NCBI GenBank assembly: GCA_000697475.1
Contig: JNEU01001003.1
Span: forward strand, 248,001 to 312,000
From: Lichtheimia corymbifera B2541
Taxonomy: Eukaryota; Mucoromycota; Mucoromycetes; Mucorales; Lichtheimiaceae
Length of the DNA: 64,000 nt
Direction: 5' to 3'
Shown: piece after piece, positions 50,777 to 61,733 of the stretch
How positions within the stretch are numbered: position 1 is the first letter of the stretch
Layout: the number at the start of each line of letters is the position of its first letter
Translations under genes and position numbers: made by a program
Notes under the pieces: generated by a model
What the model saw: only the letters and a program-made list of their open reading frames with translations
What the model was told of the DNA's origin: nothing
Database searches by the model: none

Positions 50777-51958
50777 TCAACATGGTGGATGCCACTCCTG
50801 CATGATATGTTGTATATAATCCCATACCAAATGAGCCTCTGCTTTTCCTTTTGACACAGCAAGGTCCACACGAGAGGGCGAATCGAGTTCGGTTGCATCA
50901 AGCAGAATATCACCCACCGAAGTGCTTGCACTCAGATCACCCATACCGTGTTTGAGATGAGCATGAATGTTGCCTTTGCTGGTAGCTAATGTCATGGCGG
51001 TCGTTATAAGATCCTAAACAACGCTGTCGGCATAAGTGTCTTTGTTGACAACCTTTTTAGAATAATTGTGTCACCTTGAATGCAATGTTTCCATTTGCTG
51101 TCTCCAAAGCCAATGCTTCGCTGAGCACGACGCCATTATCCAGGAACTCAATATCACTGTTGGAAACGCTAAGATCCAATCGATCAATGGCAGCCAAGTG
51201 GGGAAGTTCGATAGTGATGTCAAGCGTGATGCAAATAGTGTCCAGGAGATCTTCCTTCTTGGTCTGCATTCGAGAACTTGCATTAGGCATGTGATACCTT
51301 CAACTTTTGGCTGATGACATGCTTACATCCAATATCAATCTTAATATGCCGAGTTCTGGTTCGTCATGTTGTATGGTTATAAGTTGCTGATCATCCTTAT
51401 CCACGAGTTTGATATCAAAGTATACAGTGGTATCGGCCACATCGGGATTGAGACGAATCTTTGTATGACCTTCCTAAGCAAGGTGTGAGTATAGGATACA
51501 AACAAATCAGGTGGATGATCGTGCATATGCACCAAACATACCTGAATCTGTAGTTGACGCGTAGTTTTTTGTTCAATGATCAGACCACTGTACATATCGT
51601 AAGGAAGTGTGTAGACCGATTGCCAAGGGATGGTGGGACGACCGCATTGCTGAGCAACTACCTGCACAGACATTCCATTAAGGTGGCACAATGTGAGCTG
51701 CTGAGGTGGGGCAGTGTATGACATGATGATAAATACCAATTCTTCGTTGACAAGAGGAGGATCAAAATGAATCGTCTCATGGGATACAACAATGCGCTGC
51801 CTTGTATAAAACAGATATCCTTGAAAGCAAATGCTGATCAACGAGATGATGATGGCGGCAATACTGAGTCGTCGTGATAGCCGGTGGTTGTTGTTGCTGT
51901 TGCTATGACAACGTTTCTCATCGAGTAAAGGTGTTTCTTCGTCGTGTTTTTGTTGCAT
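50777..51958 (-). CDS. Type II single-pass membrane protein with adhesin-like beta-repeat ectodomain
   Basis: I do not recognise a named family. Four exons (51958-51542, 51473-51327, 51263-51075, 51013-50777) give 329 aa. A short cytosolic N-terminus has a dileucine-like EETPLL motif. One membrane helix follows (about residues 38-58, IAAIIISLISICFQGYLFY). The rest, lumenal or outside, is built of alternating beta patterns with repeated short S/N-G-D/N-I turns (VSNSDIEF, ETANGNIAF, TSKGNIHAH, TSVGDILLD, VSKGKAEAH). That looks like the stacked repeats of DUF4097-type putative adhesins (inference). The EETPLL sorting signal suggests vacuolar or endosomal delivery. It is divergent from MON1 with a 249 bp gap. 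Confidence 0.75.
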
Positions 51959-52207
51959 GGTATCAGCGAGTGTGTGAGATAAAAGGAGCAAGAAGAAAAG
52001 AGAGGAAGAAAAGGAAAAAGGAATGCAAACATTGTTTTGGTGGGATCTGCTGGGTCGGTTTTGGGGGAGGGAGCATGAGCCAAGTTGTCGCACAGAGTCC
52101 AAAAATCGGTAATTGTTCACTTCTTCCTTTACCACCGTCATCCCATGCCGCATTCCATTGGCATCCAGCCAAGTCCAAGTTCCACAATACCCTCCGATCA
52201 AACCTCA
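51959..52207. promoter_or_regulatory. Compact head-to-head promoter, membrane protein / MON1
   Basis: Only 249 bp separate the two start codons. The minus-strand leader is C/T-rich (51985-52022, A/G as printed). No TATA box was seen. Confidence 0.5.
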
Positions 52208-54264
52208 ATGGCTGCCACAATGTCTTCATCCTACGATTCCAACACTTCCACAAACTCGAAAATGAGCGACCCAGTCAAAAGCTACAACAAGTTGCGTCGA
52301 CAAGGTTCACGGAGCTCCGTTGCTGCTGGAAAGCGTAAACTGGATGGTATTGTTCTACCACTCGACAATGACACGTTCGATATATTAACCCCATAAGCTA
52401 GAAACGAATACCTCCAATTGGATCCATCACAAGAAACATTTCTTTATCTTGAGCAGTGCTGGCAAACCTATATGGACAAGGTATGACAATGTCATGCATG
52501 ACGCGACCCTTCCATCTCATGGATCACTTTATATTTATCCCACCAGATATGGCGATGAATCACGGATATCTTCATTGATGGGTGTTATACAAGCTATCAT
52601 TTCGTTTTTCCAAGATGGAGATGATGCTATCAAGTATGTATCGAGAGAGAACGAGGAGGATGAAGAGGAGGTCATGGAAAGGAGACGGGCTCTTTGTCCC
52701 CATGATGCAAGTGACACACAGGCCACCAGCTGACTATTGCTTCCTCAATGTTAGATCAATGAATGCGGGTCAACACAAGTTTGTCTTTTTACTTCGAGAT
52801 CCACTTTATTACGTAGCCGTATCGAAAACAGGAGAATCAGATGTTCAGGTATGGGGAAGACAATGATCTCACATGATCATGTTGCTCATCAAATGGTATT
52901 GATAGTTACGGGATCAGCTTTTATATTTACACAACCAAATATTAAGCGTGTTAACTGGTGCGCAGCTCACTCGGATCTTTGAACAGCGTGTAAACTTTGA
53001 TCTTCGTCGTTTGCTTGCTGGTAAGTGTATGGCGTGGTCCTGGATTATCATGGCAGAAATCTCATAGGGGCATGCATATAGGCACGGAAGTCTTCCTGGA
53101 TAGCCTGTCAACTCTCTTCAACAAGGATCACAGCTTCATGCTTAGTGCGTTGCAATGTCTTCGATTAAGCAGACGTGTACGGGATCAAACGGGTGCTATA
53201 TTATCTGGACGCAAAATTAAGGTAAAGTACATTGACGAGGTTGCATGATATGCAAGGATATGCATGCACTTACGCGAAACTTTATGTGTGGATGGATACA
53301 GGGACTATTGTACGCAATGGTTGTAGCAAAGGGACGGCTTGTGACTTTGTTGAGACCAAGAAGGCACAGCCTACATCCATCAGGTGTGTTGGCGGAGGAG
53401 AAGCTTTACCATCATATTAGATTCCATTGACCATGTTCTATCATATTAGATTTACACCTCTTATTCAACATGCTGACCGGCTCCACTACATTTCATACGG
53501 CTGAATCATGGACACCGCTTTGTTTGCCAAAATTCAATTCAAAAGGCTTCCTTCATGCATATATATGCTACATTGCCAAGGACATATCCATTGTGATGAT
53601 CAGCACTGATAAAGATCGATTCTTTGACTTGAGTGAATGGAAGAGCAGCATTGTCGAGGTATGACATAGAGTAGCATTACTCGTTTACGCTCCATCCACT
53701 GATCATGTTTTCTTTTCAAGTCCATGCAAAAAGAGAACACACTACAAAGCATTATCAATGCATCAGAGCATAGTTACAAAATAGGTGAGATCACAAAGGA
53801 GGTGTATCGCATTGGTGTGCTGATTATGTTTTGGTCTTAGAGAGCATTGGGGCACCCGGGCTAGCACACTTTTTGTACAAGAGCAAAATCCATGTCCAAT
53901 TCACTTGTCCTGAATACAGTGACCCATATACAAATGATGTGCACCAAAAGCGATTGTTTCGACTTTATCATTATGTGTATGATCGAATGCACTGCCGAGC
54001 ACGACCCTTGAAGCTTTATTATCATGAAAGTGATCAGGAAATCATTCTTGGATGGGTATGTTGTTGGTTGGTCTATAACTATTGAAACGCCATACTTATC
54101 TAATTTGTTTGCCATTATTGCAGATCACATCCTCATTCGAGCTATACGTGGTATTCAAGCCAGGCACATCCAAACAAACTATCATCTCGAGCTCCAACTA
54201 CCTCTTAAGATGGATTCGGCGGAATGAAGAAAGCTTGTTTATTGTAGATTCCCCCGTATTTTGA
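52208..54264 (+). CDS. MON1: Vacuolar fusion protein MON1
   Basis: Mon1 with Ccz1 forms the exchange factor that activates Rab7/Ypt7 for endosome-vacuole and autophagosome fusion. Eleven exons: 52208-52346, 52402-52480, 52547-52633, 52755-52848, 52906-53020, 53082-53221, 53302-53383, 53450-53658, 53721-53784, 53841-54055, 54124-54264; 454 aa. Conserved longin-domain segments are present: [71 protein letters not shown] and [13 protein letters not shown]. At 454 aa it is shorter than yeast (644) or human (about 556) because the disordered N-terminal region is only about 50 residues. The start is the least certain point: ATGs at 52085 and 52145 are in frame upstream. Acceptors are mostly TAG or CAG; exon 9 uses AAG. 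Confidence 0.9.
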
Positions 54265-54699
54265 ATAAACCATATTAAAAAAGCTATGCTGTGATGATGG
54301 TACTACCAAGTTGATTGATCGTACTGAGGACGGACGAGACCAATACGCCATGATTTCCGCTCGCATCCTTTCGCACAAGATACTCTCGGATGCACTGACC
54401 ATTTTAGCCTAGTGACATACTGTAACCATGGTTAATTTGCCATAGGGGCGTATATCATGCATTTCATCACCAGTAGGATTGACCCTTCAAGTCCAGTGCC
54501 TTCGGCTTTGCCTCTGCTGCATCTTCGGGTCTGATATGGATGAGGCGATCGACAATGAATAGAGACCACTTTCAGTATAGCATCACCCTTACAGCATGTA
54601 GAAAACAGCACTTGCATCTCAAAATAGTACAATCGAATTTGGGGGTCTATAGTAGAACAAAAGTTGCCAGCGTGGCTCAAAGAAGCTTCTGTAGGTGGC
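54265..54699. other. Intergenic 435 bp
   Basis: MON1 3' flank leading into the repeat array. No gene is recognised; the open frames are short. Confidence 0.5.
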
Positions 54700-55625
54700 T
54701 ATTATCGGGTGTCATTGGCCTTATAACACTACTTAGGTTCCCAACTGGAGGCTCCCATTTAAAGATCTCAATATGAAGCGTGCGGTTTTTAAATGAATGG
54801 AATTGATCAGCATGACTCAGAGAACCTTCATGCCAAGTTTCATGTTCAAAATGGGGAATCCCATGATTATGCATACTAAATGACATTTCATGGATTCGGG
54901 TGGAGTACGGAATTTCCGTCCATCATAGTAAACCCCACATTATACCTTCCCATTCAAGATTTTCAAATGAAGCGTGAGGTCTTTATTATGACAAAGTTGA
55001 TCGGCATGACCAAGAGCATCTTATGTGAAAGTTTCAGGTTCGAGAGAGGGAATCTCAAGGCCCTGAGTCGTCCACCCTATATATATCCCTGTCCGTGCAT
55101 CGTCGGACGCTCCCATTTTATTTCTCACAATGAAGCCTGCGACTTTTATTTGAATGGAGTTGATCAGCATGTCGAAGCCCACCGTCCTGACCAAGTTTCA
55201 CGATGGTGGTGGACAATGGCGGGGGTGTCCACTATGCACCCTACTTGCGTTCCTTCCGTCCATCGTACCACCTAAATTTGGACCGCCCGCATCCGCGATT
55301 TTCGTAATGAAGCATGTGATTTTTAAATGAATGGAGTTGATCAGCATGACTCAGAGAACCTGCTTACCAAGTTCCAAGTTCAAAGTGGGCAATCCCAAGG
55401 TTATTCATACTAAATGGGATTTCAATATATCCGGCGCTTTCCAAATTTCCGTCGGTTATAGTAAACCCCACATTGCACCCTCCCATTCAAAATTTTCAAA
55501 TGAAGTGTGGGTTCCTTATTAAGACAAAGTTGATCAGCATACACAAGAGCACCTTATGTGCAAGTTTGAGGTTCGAGATGGGCAATCTCAAGATCATGCA
55601 TTAATTACAGTGTGCATTGATTTGT
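54700..55625 (+). repeat. Degenerate ~160-195 bp tandem array, five units
   Basis: Units start with an ATGAAG motif at 54773, 54967, 55130, 55307 and 55500 (spacing 194, 163, 177 and 193 bp), each followed within about 35 bp by a version of GTTGATCAGCATG. Units 1 and 4 resemble each other closely (ACTCAGAGAACCT and CATACTAAATG shared), as do units 2 and 5 (CAAGAGCA-CTTATGTG). Unit 3 is more divergent. This gives a higher-order pattern, A-B-c-A-B. Decayed partial similarity just before 54773 suggests an older truncated unit. No protein is supported across the array. Confidence 0.85.
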
Positions 55626-56008
55626 AAAGTGGTGCCTGACCTATTTAATTTCCAGCTCTTCCACTCCCTCCCATTTCACCTGTTGACCCATTCAAGCACA
55701 ACCACCATCTGCGAACGATTGTTCTGCTTCAACCCTCAATTGTCAACCCTACAATTGCCTTGATCCTATTGTCTTTGACTGAATGGCAAATCCATGGCGT
55801 GTGCACACTCTACTACAACTCCCGCCTTTTTTTCGATGCCACGCTCTCCCTTGCACACCTCTGCCACAATCAAACGGAACAGCGTTCATTCCAGCAGTTG
55901 CTATTAGCCTCCCTTGTGTCGAACAGCAGCAACGTATCTTGATAGCCAATTATACCCATTTGCTCCTCTGCACAGCTCACAACTACCCTATCTTCCCATT
56001 TCTTAGCC

Positions 56009-56718
56009 ATGGCTAAGTTTTCAGGCCCAATGCCTAGAACCTTTTCAGTGGTTAAAGCTCTTCCTTCGCTTCTTTTTGGCACCTTAAACTCTTTTCTCAC
56101 TTTTCCTGATCATTGCGCTCTTGAGAAGTCTGCCCAACATACTCCTGCTCGTACTGCTACTCCTACTGATGACCAGGTTGACAACAACATGGGTAGGTCA
56201 CATACTCTGCTTTTATTCATATTGGTGCTCTATCTCACTCATTTATCCATCGTAGTCATTGATCAGGTTATCGAGTTCTGGTCCGAGATGGCTGAATATC
56301 ATGGTACTCTCTAGTTATTCCTTTTGGTCATTGTATGCTAACGCGTGATTATAATTTAGGCAACAACGAAGACCTAGTTCAACGTGTCATTGATTCTTAC
56401 AACACACAGCGTCCATTAATCCCATCCAATGCTGACCCAGGTATTTACTTTGCTTGCTAATCCATCAACTACCTGTTACTCATTGATGATTTAGCTCGAG
56501 TGCGTGCAATGCTCATGCAGTGTGATCAAGAGCAGGAGCCTATGGATATCGACCTCGAGGAGGACATCAATCCAATCAGCTTTGAGGAGTTCGCATATGC
56601 ATTATTGGAGGTCCCTAATGACAGCATCTTCATGGCTGCATTTACTGGTGCCTTCCCTGATAGAAAGGTCGTGGTCAATCCTCCTATTTTTCGGCCTTTT
56701 CACGTGAACAGCAGATAG
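56009..56718 (+). CDS. Repeat-associated small acidic protein, family unknown
   Basis: I do not recognise this protein. Four exons (56009-56192, 56256-56303, 56360-56440, 56495-56718) give 178 aa, and all three introns are phase 1 with normal GT-AG borders, which argues for a real gene. The N-terminus (about 1-60) is basic and hydrophobic with FSVVKALPSLLFGTLNSF, followed by a Thr/Ala-rich segment. The middle (VIDQVIEFWSEMAEYHG) is likely helical. The C-terminal half is strongly acidic (EQEPMDIDLEEDINPISFEE) and then ends in a hydrophobic-basic tail. No enzyme motif is seen. The gene sits inside a repeated cassette, and its only other trace here is the last few codons in the deleted copy at 62.9 kb. 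It may be a passenger or an element-encoded protein. Confidence 0.7.
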
Positions 56719-56907
56719 CCATTATATAGAAGCAGCTTTATTTACGTGTAGCAATCTGTTTCAATACATACGACTTCTTATGGATATGTACATGGATTAC
56801 TGCATTGCTTTGGTACATGGATGGAAGGAAGTGGATATATTGATCGGGTTTTGTCCCCTTGGCCCATTTAGAACGTGATGTCTAGCTTGGATGACACCAT
56901 ATCGGCT

Positions 56908-58110
56908 ATCAGCTACGCCGCAACACAAACTGGAAAAGGACCAACAAAGACAGAGAGAGGAAGAGAGACCAAGGATTGGATGGAAAAGGAAGGGATCACA
57001 TGGTTCTTTTCAGCCAACATATTGTGAATGGCATTGACGAAAGATATTAACAGCCATGGATGACATTTGAAGGCAATCACGTTCTTGGCAGCAGGGTATT
57101 GCTCTCTCTTGCGACATGTGCTGTATGGAAATGTGGATTCACTTGACTTGATTCGGATGCTGCTGCCTTCAAACATAACCTCAAACAGTGGTTACCACAC
57201 TTTGGTATAATAATCAAACTCGGTATAATCCACGACATCCTGCTTCTTGAACATTTGCGGGTGTTCGAGCAAGGTCGACATAAGAAACACCGTCATCTTG
57301 AGTGGTACAAATATGTGCTTGCTGTCATAATGCTTGGGATATATACTATAAAGATACTTGATACCACGGTCGATACTCCTTGTAGTGCAAATTGTGTGAC
57401 ATGCAATTCTCTAATGATTGATAACATCTTCATCCAACACGATTTCAGTCAAAGCATATCGTTCCGTATAGTGATTCCTCGCAGACACCCATTCATCAGC
57501 TGAAAAAGCAGTTGTTGTGATAATATATCCTTATCAGAGAGTCGGCAATGGATGATAGGCCATTCATCATGATTTTGCTCTCGAACGGTCCCATATCATC
57601 GTCATGTGAAATCTTGTCAAATATCTCTTCCGCCTTATGCTTGACAACAGTGATCATCGGAATATGAGCAGAAAGGGGCAATGTTGTCGACGTGCTAGAT
57701 TCCATATCTGATTGATGGCTATGCTTCTAGTGCTTCTTTTGGTGTGCATCCATGCCTTCTGGAGCTGCTGGTTGGTCAAGGAAAATCATATCCAGGGTCT
57801 TGACGCAGCCATGACCGACGATGCTTCAAGGGCACGAGAGGCTATCTCCATCTTTTCATGGTTGACGTTCATCTCAACAGCGGCTTGCCTCCAAAACCTG
57901 TCATTGAAGGTGTCCTTGGATACCTTGCTCAACTCTTATTCAAGCCGCGTGGCATTCCGCAGCACCTCACGGTCAACGCCTTCAAATGCAGACTTTATGG
58001 TCCGTACATCACGCGCAAGCTTCCAATGTGCTTTACGCTTGCTGTTATACGATCCATTCAATAGCATCCGGTCGTATCATGTGATAGTCCAGGTTCCAGG
58101 AGCGGTTGAT
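56908..58110 (-). pseudogene. Decayed gene of a multi-copy-looking fungal family
   Basis: Reading the minus strand from about 58110, long stretches look protein-coding but are broken. One helical segment (LARDVRTIKSAFEGVDREVL, then AAVEMNVNHEKMEIASRALE) carries two in-frame stops. Next come ITVVKHKAEEIFDKISHD, and EWVSARNHYTERYALTEIV before a stop. A further block (VPLKMTVFLMSTLLEHPQMF ... DYTEFDYYTKVW, stop, PLFEVMFEGSSIRIKSSES) has a single TAA inside an otherwise open frame at about 57193. The KVW-PLFE-x-x-F...GES pattern recalls proteins present in many copies in Mucoromycota genomes, a memory-based and uncertain link. The original splice sites cannot all be recovered. Function is unknown. 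Confidence 0.5.
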
Positions 58111-59097
58111 GGAAGCCGTTAAATAAGCACCATGGGAGTTGGAGGTCTTTCCCCTTCTGCCGCCGGAACTGAAAGATTGAACGGAAAGTCGCACCAGGTC
58201 AACTTCAGCACCAGACGTAGACCATGGGTACCGAAACCAACTTTTGCAGATGCTTCAAGGAGTGATCGCTATATCGGAAGTAACAAGGTGGCGTTTATGA
58301 GTAGTGACCCATCAAGTGACATAATCGAGGTTTACCTTTTTATAAGAATCCAATATCACAGAGGATGACAACAACAAGAGCAGGCAAACAAAGGAACGCC
58401 ATGGATGACCCCAAGGATTAGCGCTTATTCACAGGTTTCAAGATGGGATATACACACAAACCTCGAACATTTGACCTTGTAAGCAATCAAAGAAGTATGA
58501 CAGTGGAGGAAAGAGACGTGTGGGAGAATGATGGGCGGCGACAACATCCTTTTATTATCATGCATTGTGGGCGTGGGTATTTCTGTCTGTTGGGGATGGT
58601 GCATTGATAAATTGATGCAAGAGCTGATAAATTGATGGGGCGCCAGGTTGTCTATGCATGTATATCGGCCAAATTAGGACAGGTGATAAAATATCTATCA
58701 AGAAAGTTAATCACTTGTACGCCTTATGCACATCACCGTTATCATAATGACGACTTACCATGTAGTTGGTCCTACTCTTGGTGTTGGTATACGTGTTCGA
58801 TATAAGCAGTGAGGATGATCGGGTCACATTTTAAATAGCAATCAAGCCTCCCCTGGTATGGCAGTTTGAGTGAAGGATAGTGCAAGAGACATGGTGCAAA
58901 TAGTAAGCCCTCCCATGGTGGTGATTTAACGGCTTCCGATGGTATACCTAGTCGGTTCATCGTACTGAGTTTAACGAGTTTAGAATGCTTTTATTACTGT
59001 CAGAGACTACGACACAAAAGAAAGGGGGAGGGAAGGGGAGTTGCTATATTTCATTGACTATCTAAGACTAAAGAAAGACGACAAAGTGATTGCAAAA
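58111..59097. other. Intergenic 990 bp
   Basis: No intact gene is seen. A 78-codon plus-strand frame at 58132-58368 has no motif and lies next to pseudogene remains. The rest is AT-rich 3' flank of the Byr4-like gene. Confidence 0.5.
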
Positions 59098-61370
59098 TTA
59101 CATATTGTATAGCATGTGAGCATGTTTAAGACGTTCTTGTTTGGTGGTATCGCCATGAAGCCAAGCATCCATTTGCTCGCAATGTGTTTCTTCTTCTTGA
59201 TGCATCTGATGTTGCACGTGTCTTGACAATTCAAATTCGGGAGCATTATTACCAAGAGAGGTATAGGCTTTTGCACCAAGATCACTACCACTAGCAACAC
59301 CTTTTTGAGGATGGGCAGCCGCTGTCGCATCGAGATCCTCGATTCTATCAAAGATCTTGTCTTCCTCGTCATTGGTATCCATCTTCCTCCAACACATTTT
59401 CACTGGATCAAACATCATAGAGCCTACAACGACACCCGTTGGCTTGGCTTGTTGCTTCGACTTGTGACCCATGTTGGAAATGAGAGTAGGGCGACGATAA
59501 GATTTGGTAGTGCTGGCATCACCAAAAGAAAGCATGCTGTTCTCGTTGCCTTGCCAACAATGCCGTACAGGGTCGTATTTCATTTCATTGTACTCTATCG
59601 AAAAAAGGTCAGATGGAGCTTGCATAAATTTGGTAACGAGTAAACAATACCTTGTTTGACAGGATGTTCATCCAGTTTAATCAGCGTTGGCCTACGTCGT
59701 GTCTACTCAGTGACAAAGATTAGCAACATATAAACTTCTTCATCAAAGAGTAATTGCTTACCATATTATGCCGCCAGGGCCGCTTTGGATCGACTCCGCC
59801 TTGTAACCGGTTTTCTATTGAACATTGGATGTTAGTATGAGTAAGGTAACAAGTCAAATTGACCACTCACCCTTTTTCCAAAAAGACAAGCTATGTCGTC
59901 GCCACTGGGGAATAATATCCAAATCATCAAGCTCAGTACCATCACCATAATTTTTTCTTGTGCGAGGAGTAGTAAGCATCCCAGGTCGTGATCCAGCAGT
60001 ACCTTGTAGATGAATATGCTTCTTGGCGACAGGTTGTGGTTGCGTAGCAACAGCCGGACGTTGCAATCTGCAGGGTTGCTTGGTATTGTTGTTGCTTTGT
60101 GGAGTGACTACACGACGTGGGATCATGGATGTCTTGTTTGGTGATGGTGTTGTCGGTTGTTTCTTGATGAGATGCTTTAAGGTTGGATAGCGTAAAGCAT
60201 CATCACCATCAATATGCACACCATTGAAGAAGTCTTCATCCTCATCGGTTTCTTGATATGGCTTTCGCATAGTGGTGGGGGTCATGGCTGGTGGCGGGGG
60301 CGGCGGGGGGGGGAAGGAACACGAGAAATGGGTTTCAATTGTAATGTTGCCATGTTGTCAGGCAAGTGGATGTCGTCGAAATTGTCGTCATCTTCCTCAT
60401 CGTTGTCATCAGGAATAAACGTTTTTTGTTTATTCATATCACCAAAATGTACTCGACGTGATTGAGGAGCTTCATCCATAGGTTCAATAAGGCGAACAGG
60501 CTTCAATGGTGGTGCTTGAGTAAGAGATCTTTCCATATTGGCACGGCGATTTGGATCACCTCTTGATGGCATCCATGGTGGTCTAGGAGGAGCGTAAGGT
60601 TCACGAGCGCGACCTGGTGGAACACCGTCAGTATAAGGAGGCCATGGTTGTGGATAACGTGGTGGAGGATGCTCATCTGCTGGCTTTTGTGAGTCAGCTC
60701 GGCGATTTGGATCACCTCTTGATGGCATCCATGGTGGTGTAGGAGGCACATAAGGTTCATCCATAGGCTGATCCATGCGAGCACGACCTGGTGGAACACC
60801 GTCAGTATAAGGAGGCCATGGTTGTGGATAACGTGGTGGAGGATGTTCATCGGTTGGCTTTTGTGATTCAGATCGGCGATTAGGATCACCTGATGATGGC
60901 ATCCATGGTGGTGTACGAGGCACAATTGGTTCATCCGAGGGTGCTGGTGTCGATGGAGGATCATGATTTTCTTCTTGTTCAATTTCCAAGTCATCAATGG
61001 TGTCAAGGTGATGCTTGAAAGGTCGACGTTGCAATGACGACAAGGACTTGGTTGGTAGCTTGACATCATCCATCCAATCGCCAGTGTCATGGATTCTCTT
61101 GTGAGTGCCCAAATGAGTGACAGTGCCACTGCAATCCATGATATAATCATCCAACCCAGGAATAACATGTAACTTGTCTTGATGTTGGCTGACAAAGGTA
61201 GATTCGCTTTCAGCGTCGGCATCATCCTCATCGTCATATTGTAATTTTGCATAAGCATCCATCAAATCCTTCATTGGGTCACGCGTTGTGATGCCAACCC
61301 CAGACCGCTGCATCAACTTGGTGTCAAACGTCGCCTCGGGAAACTCTGTCTCCCAGTTGTCGCAATACAT
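59098..61370 (-). CDS. Byr4/Bfa1-like septation/mitotic-exit GAP subunit, one-base frame break
   Basis: Byr4/Bfa1 with Cdc16/Bub2 inactivates the Spg1/Tem1 GTPase at spindle poles, restraining septation or mitotic exit. Four exons (61370-59871, 59814-59762, 59702-59651, 59594-59098) give about 700 aa if the break is set aside. The family signature is the N-terminal DNWETEFPEA and the C-terminal repeats MKYDPVRHCWQGNE and MMFDPVKMCWRKMD. Exon 1 holds a Pro-rich internal tandem repeat. At 60305-60313 (nine Gs as printed, Cs in the coding strand) the frame breaks. One additional C would connect a proline run to the downstream frame, and exon 1 then ends in the phase the next exon needs. A 35-bp GT-AG intron is the only other reading and would be the shortest here. 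Sequencing error is more likely than decay. Confidence 0.82.
60544..60930 (-). repeat. In-frame tandem repeat inside the Byr4-like gene
   Basis: Two full units (60544-60699, 156 bp; 60700-60873, 174 bp) and a partial third (from 60874) encode PPWMPSxGDPNRRxxSQKP and PRYPQPWPPYTDGVPPGRAR. The 18-bp length difference keeps the frame. DNA identity between the units is high, so the duplication is recent. Confidence 0.92.
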
Positions 61371-61733
61371 TCAATTGAGCAATGATTTGTGTGTGAAAAG
61401 AAAGAGGAAAGAGAAAAGGGTAAAGAAGTACCAGTACACATAACATCTCTTTTTATCCCTCAATGACCGTGGTTTCATTCTCTTTCATTCAACCCCAAAG
61501 AAAACAATCAACCATCCTTTTCAGCCTAATCAGTTGAATCACCGTATTTCCCCCTTTCAACCCCCTTGCTCGAGAACAATGACGCTCCCCCATCCAATAT
61601 CCGCAATAACCCAACAGAATCAACACTTGTCGTCAATGGTAAGGATCTTGTATGTGTATATGAACACTCAAACATTCGATCGTCATTGATGGGTAAATAT
61701 CGTCTATAGCAGAGAATGTGCTTTTCTCTTGAT
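61371..61733. other. Intergenic 363 bp
   Basis: Byr4-like gene leader (C/T-rich on the minus strand) and the 3' flank of ATP synthase subunit e. No gene is seen. Confidence 0.5.

Larger units (their letters stand above)
54700..56837 (+). repeat. Repeat cassette, copy 1 (array plus small gene)
   Basis: This unit consists of a degenerate tandem array (about 54700-55625), a ~380 bp unique leader, a four-exon gene (56009-56718) and ~120 bp of 3' flank. An inverted, shortened copy lies at 62843-64000. Homology can be followed by eye through the leader (CATCTGCGAACGATTGT; GTCTTTGACTGAATGGCAA) and again from the last codons of the gene (GTTCACGTGAA) through CAATACATACGA to ATGGATGGAAGGA, where similarity stops at about 56837. 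The left limit is not sharp. Terminal inverted repeats, target duplications or a transposase were not found, so its mode of spread is unknown. Confidence 0.75.

Noticed and set aside
54965..55600. tRNA-like B-box sequences (GGTTCGAG) in the tandem array
   Set aside because: No matching A box or cloverleaf could be folded by eye around them. They are part of the repeat unit.
60279..60313. A 35-bp GT-AG intron as explanation for the Byr4-like frame break
   Set aside because: It would be much shorter than any other intron here (47 bp or more). A homopolymer length error explains it more simply, though it was not excluded.
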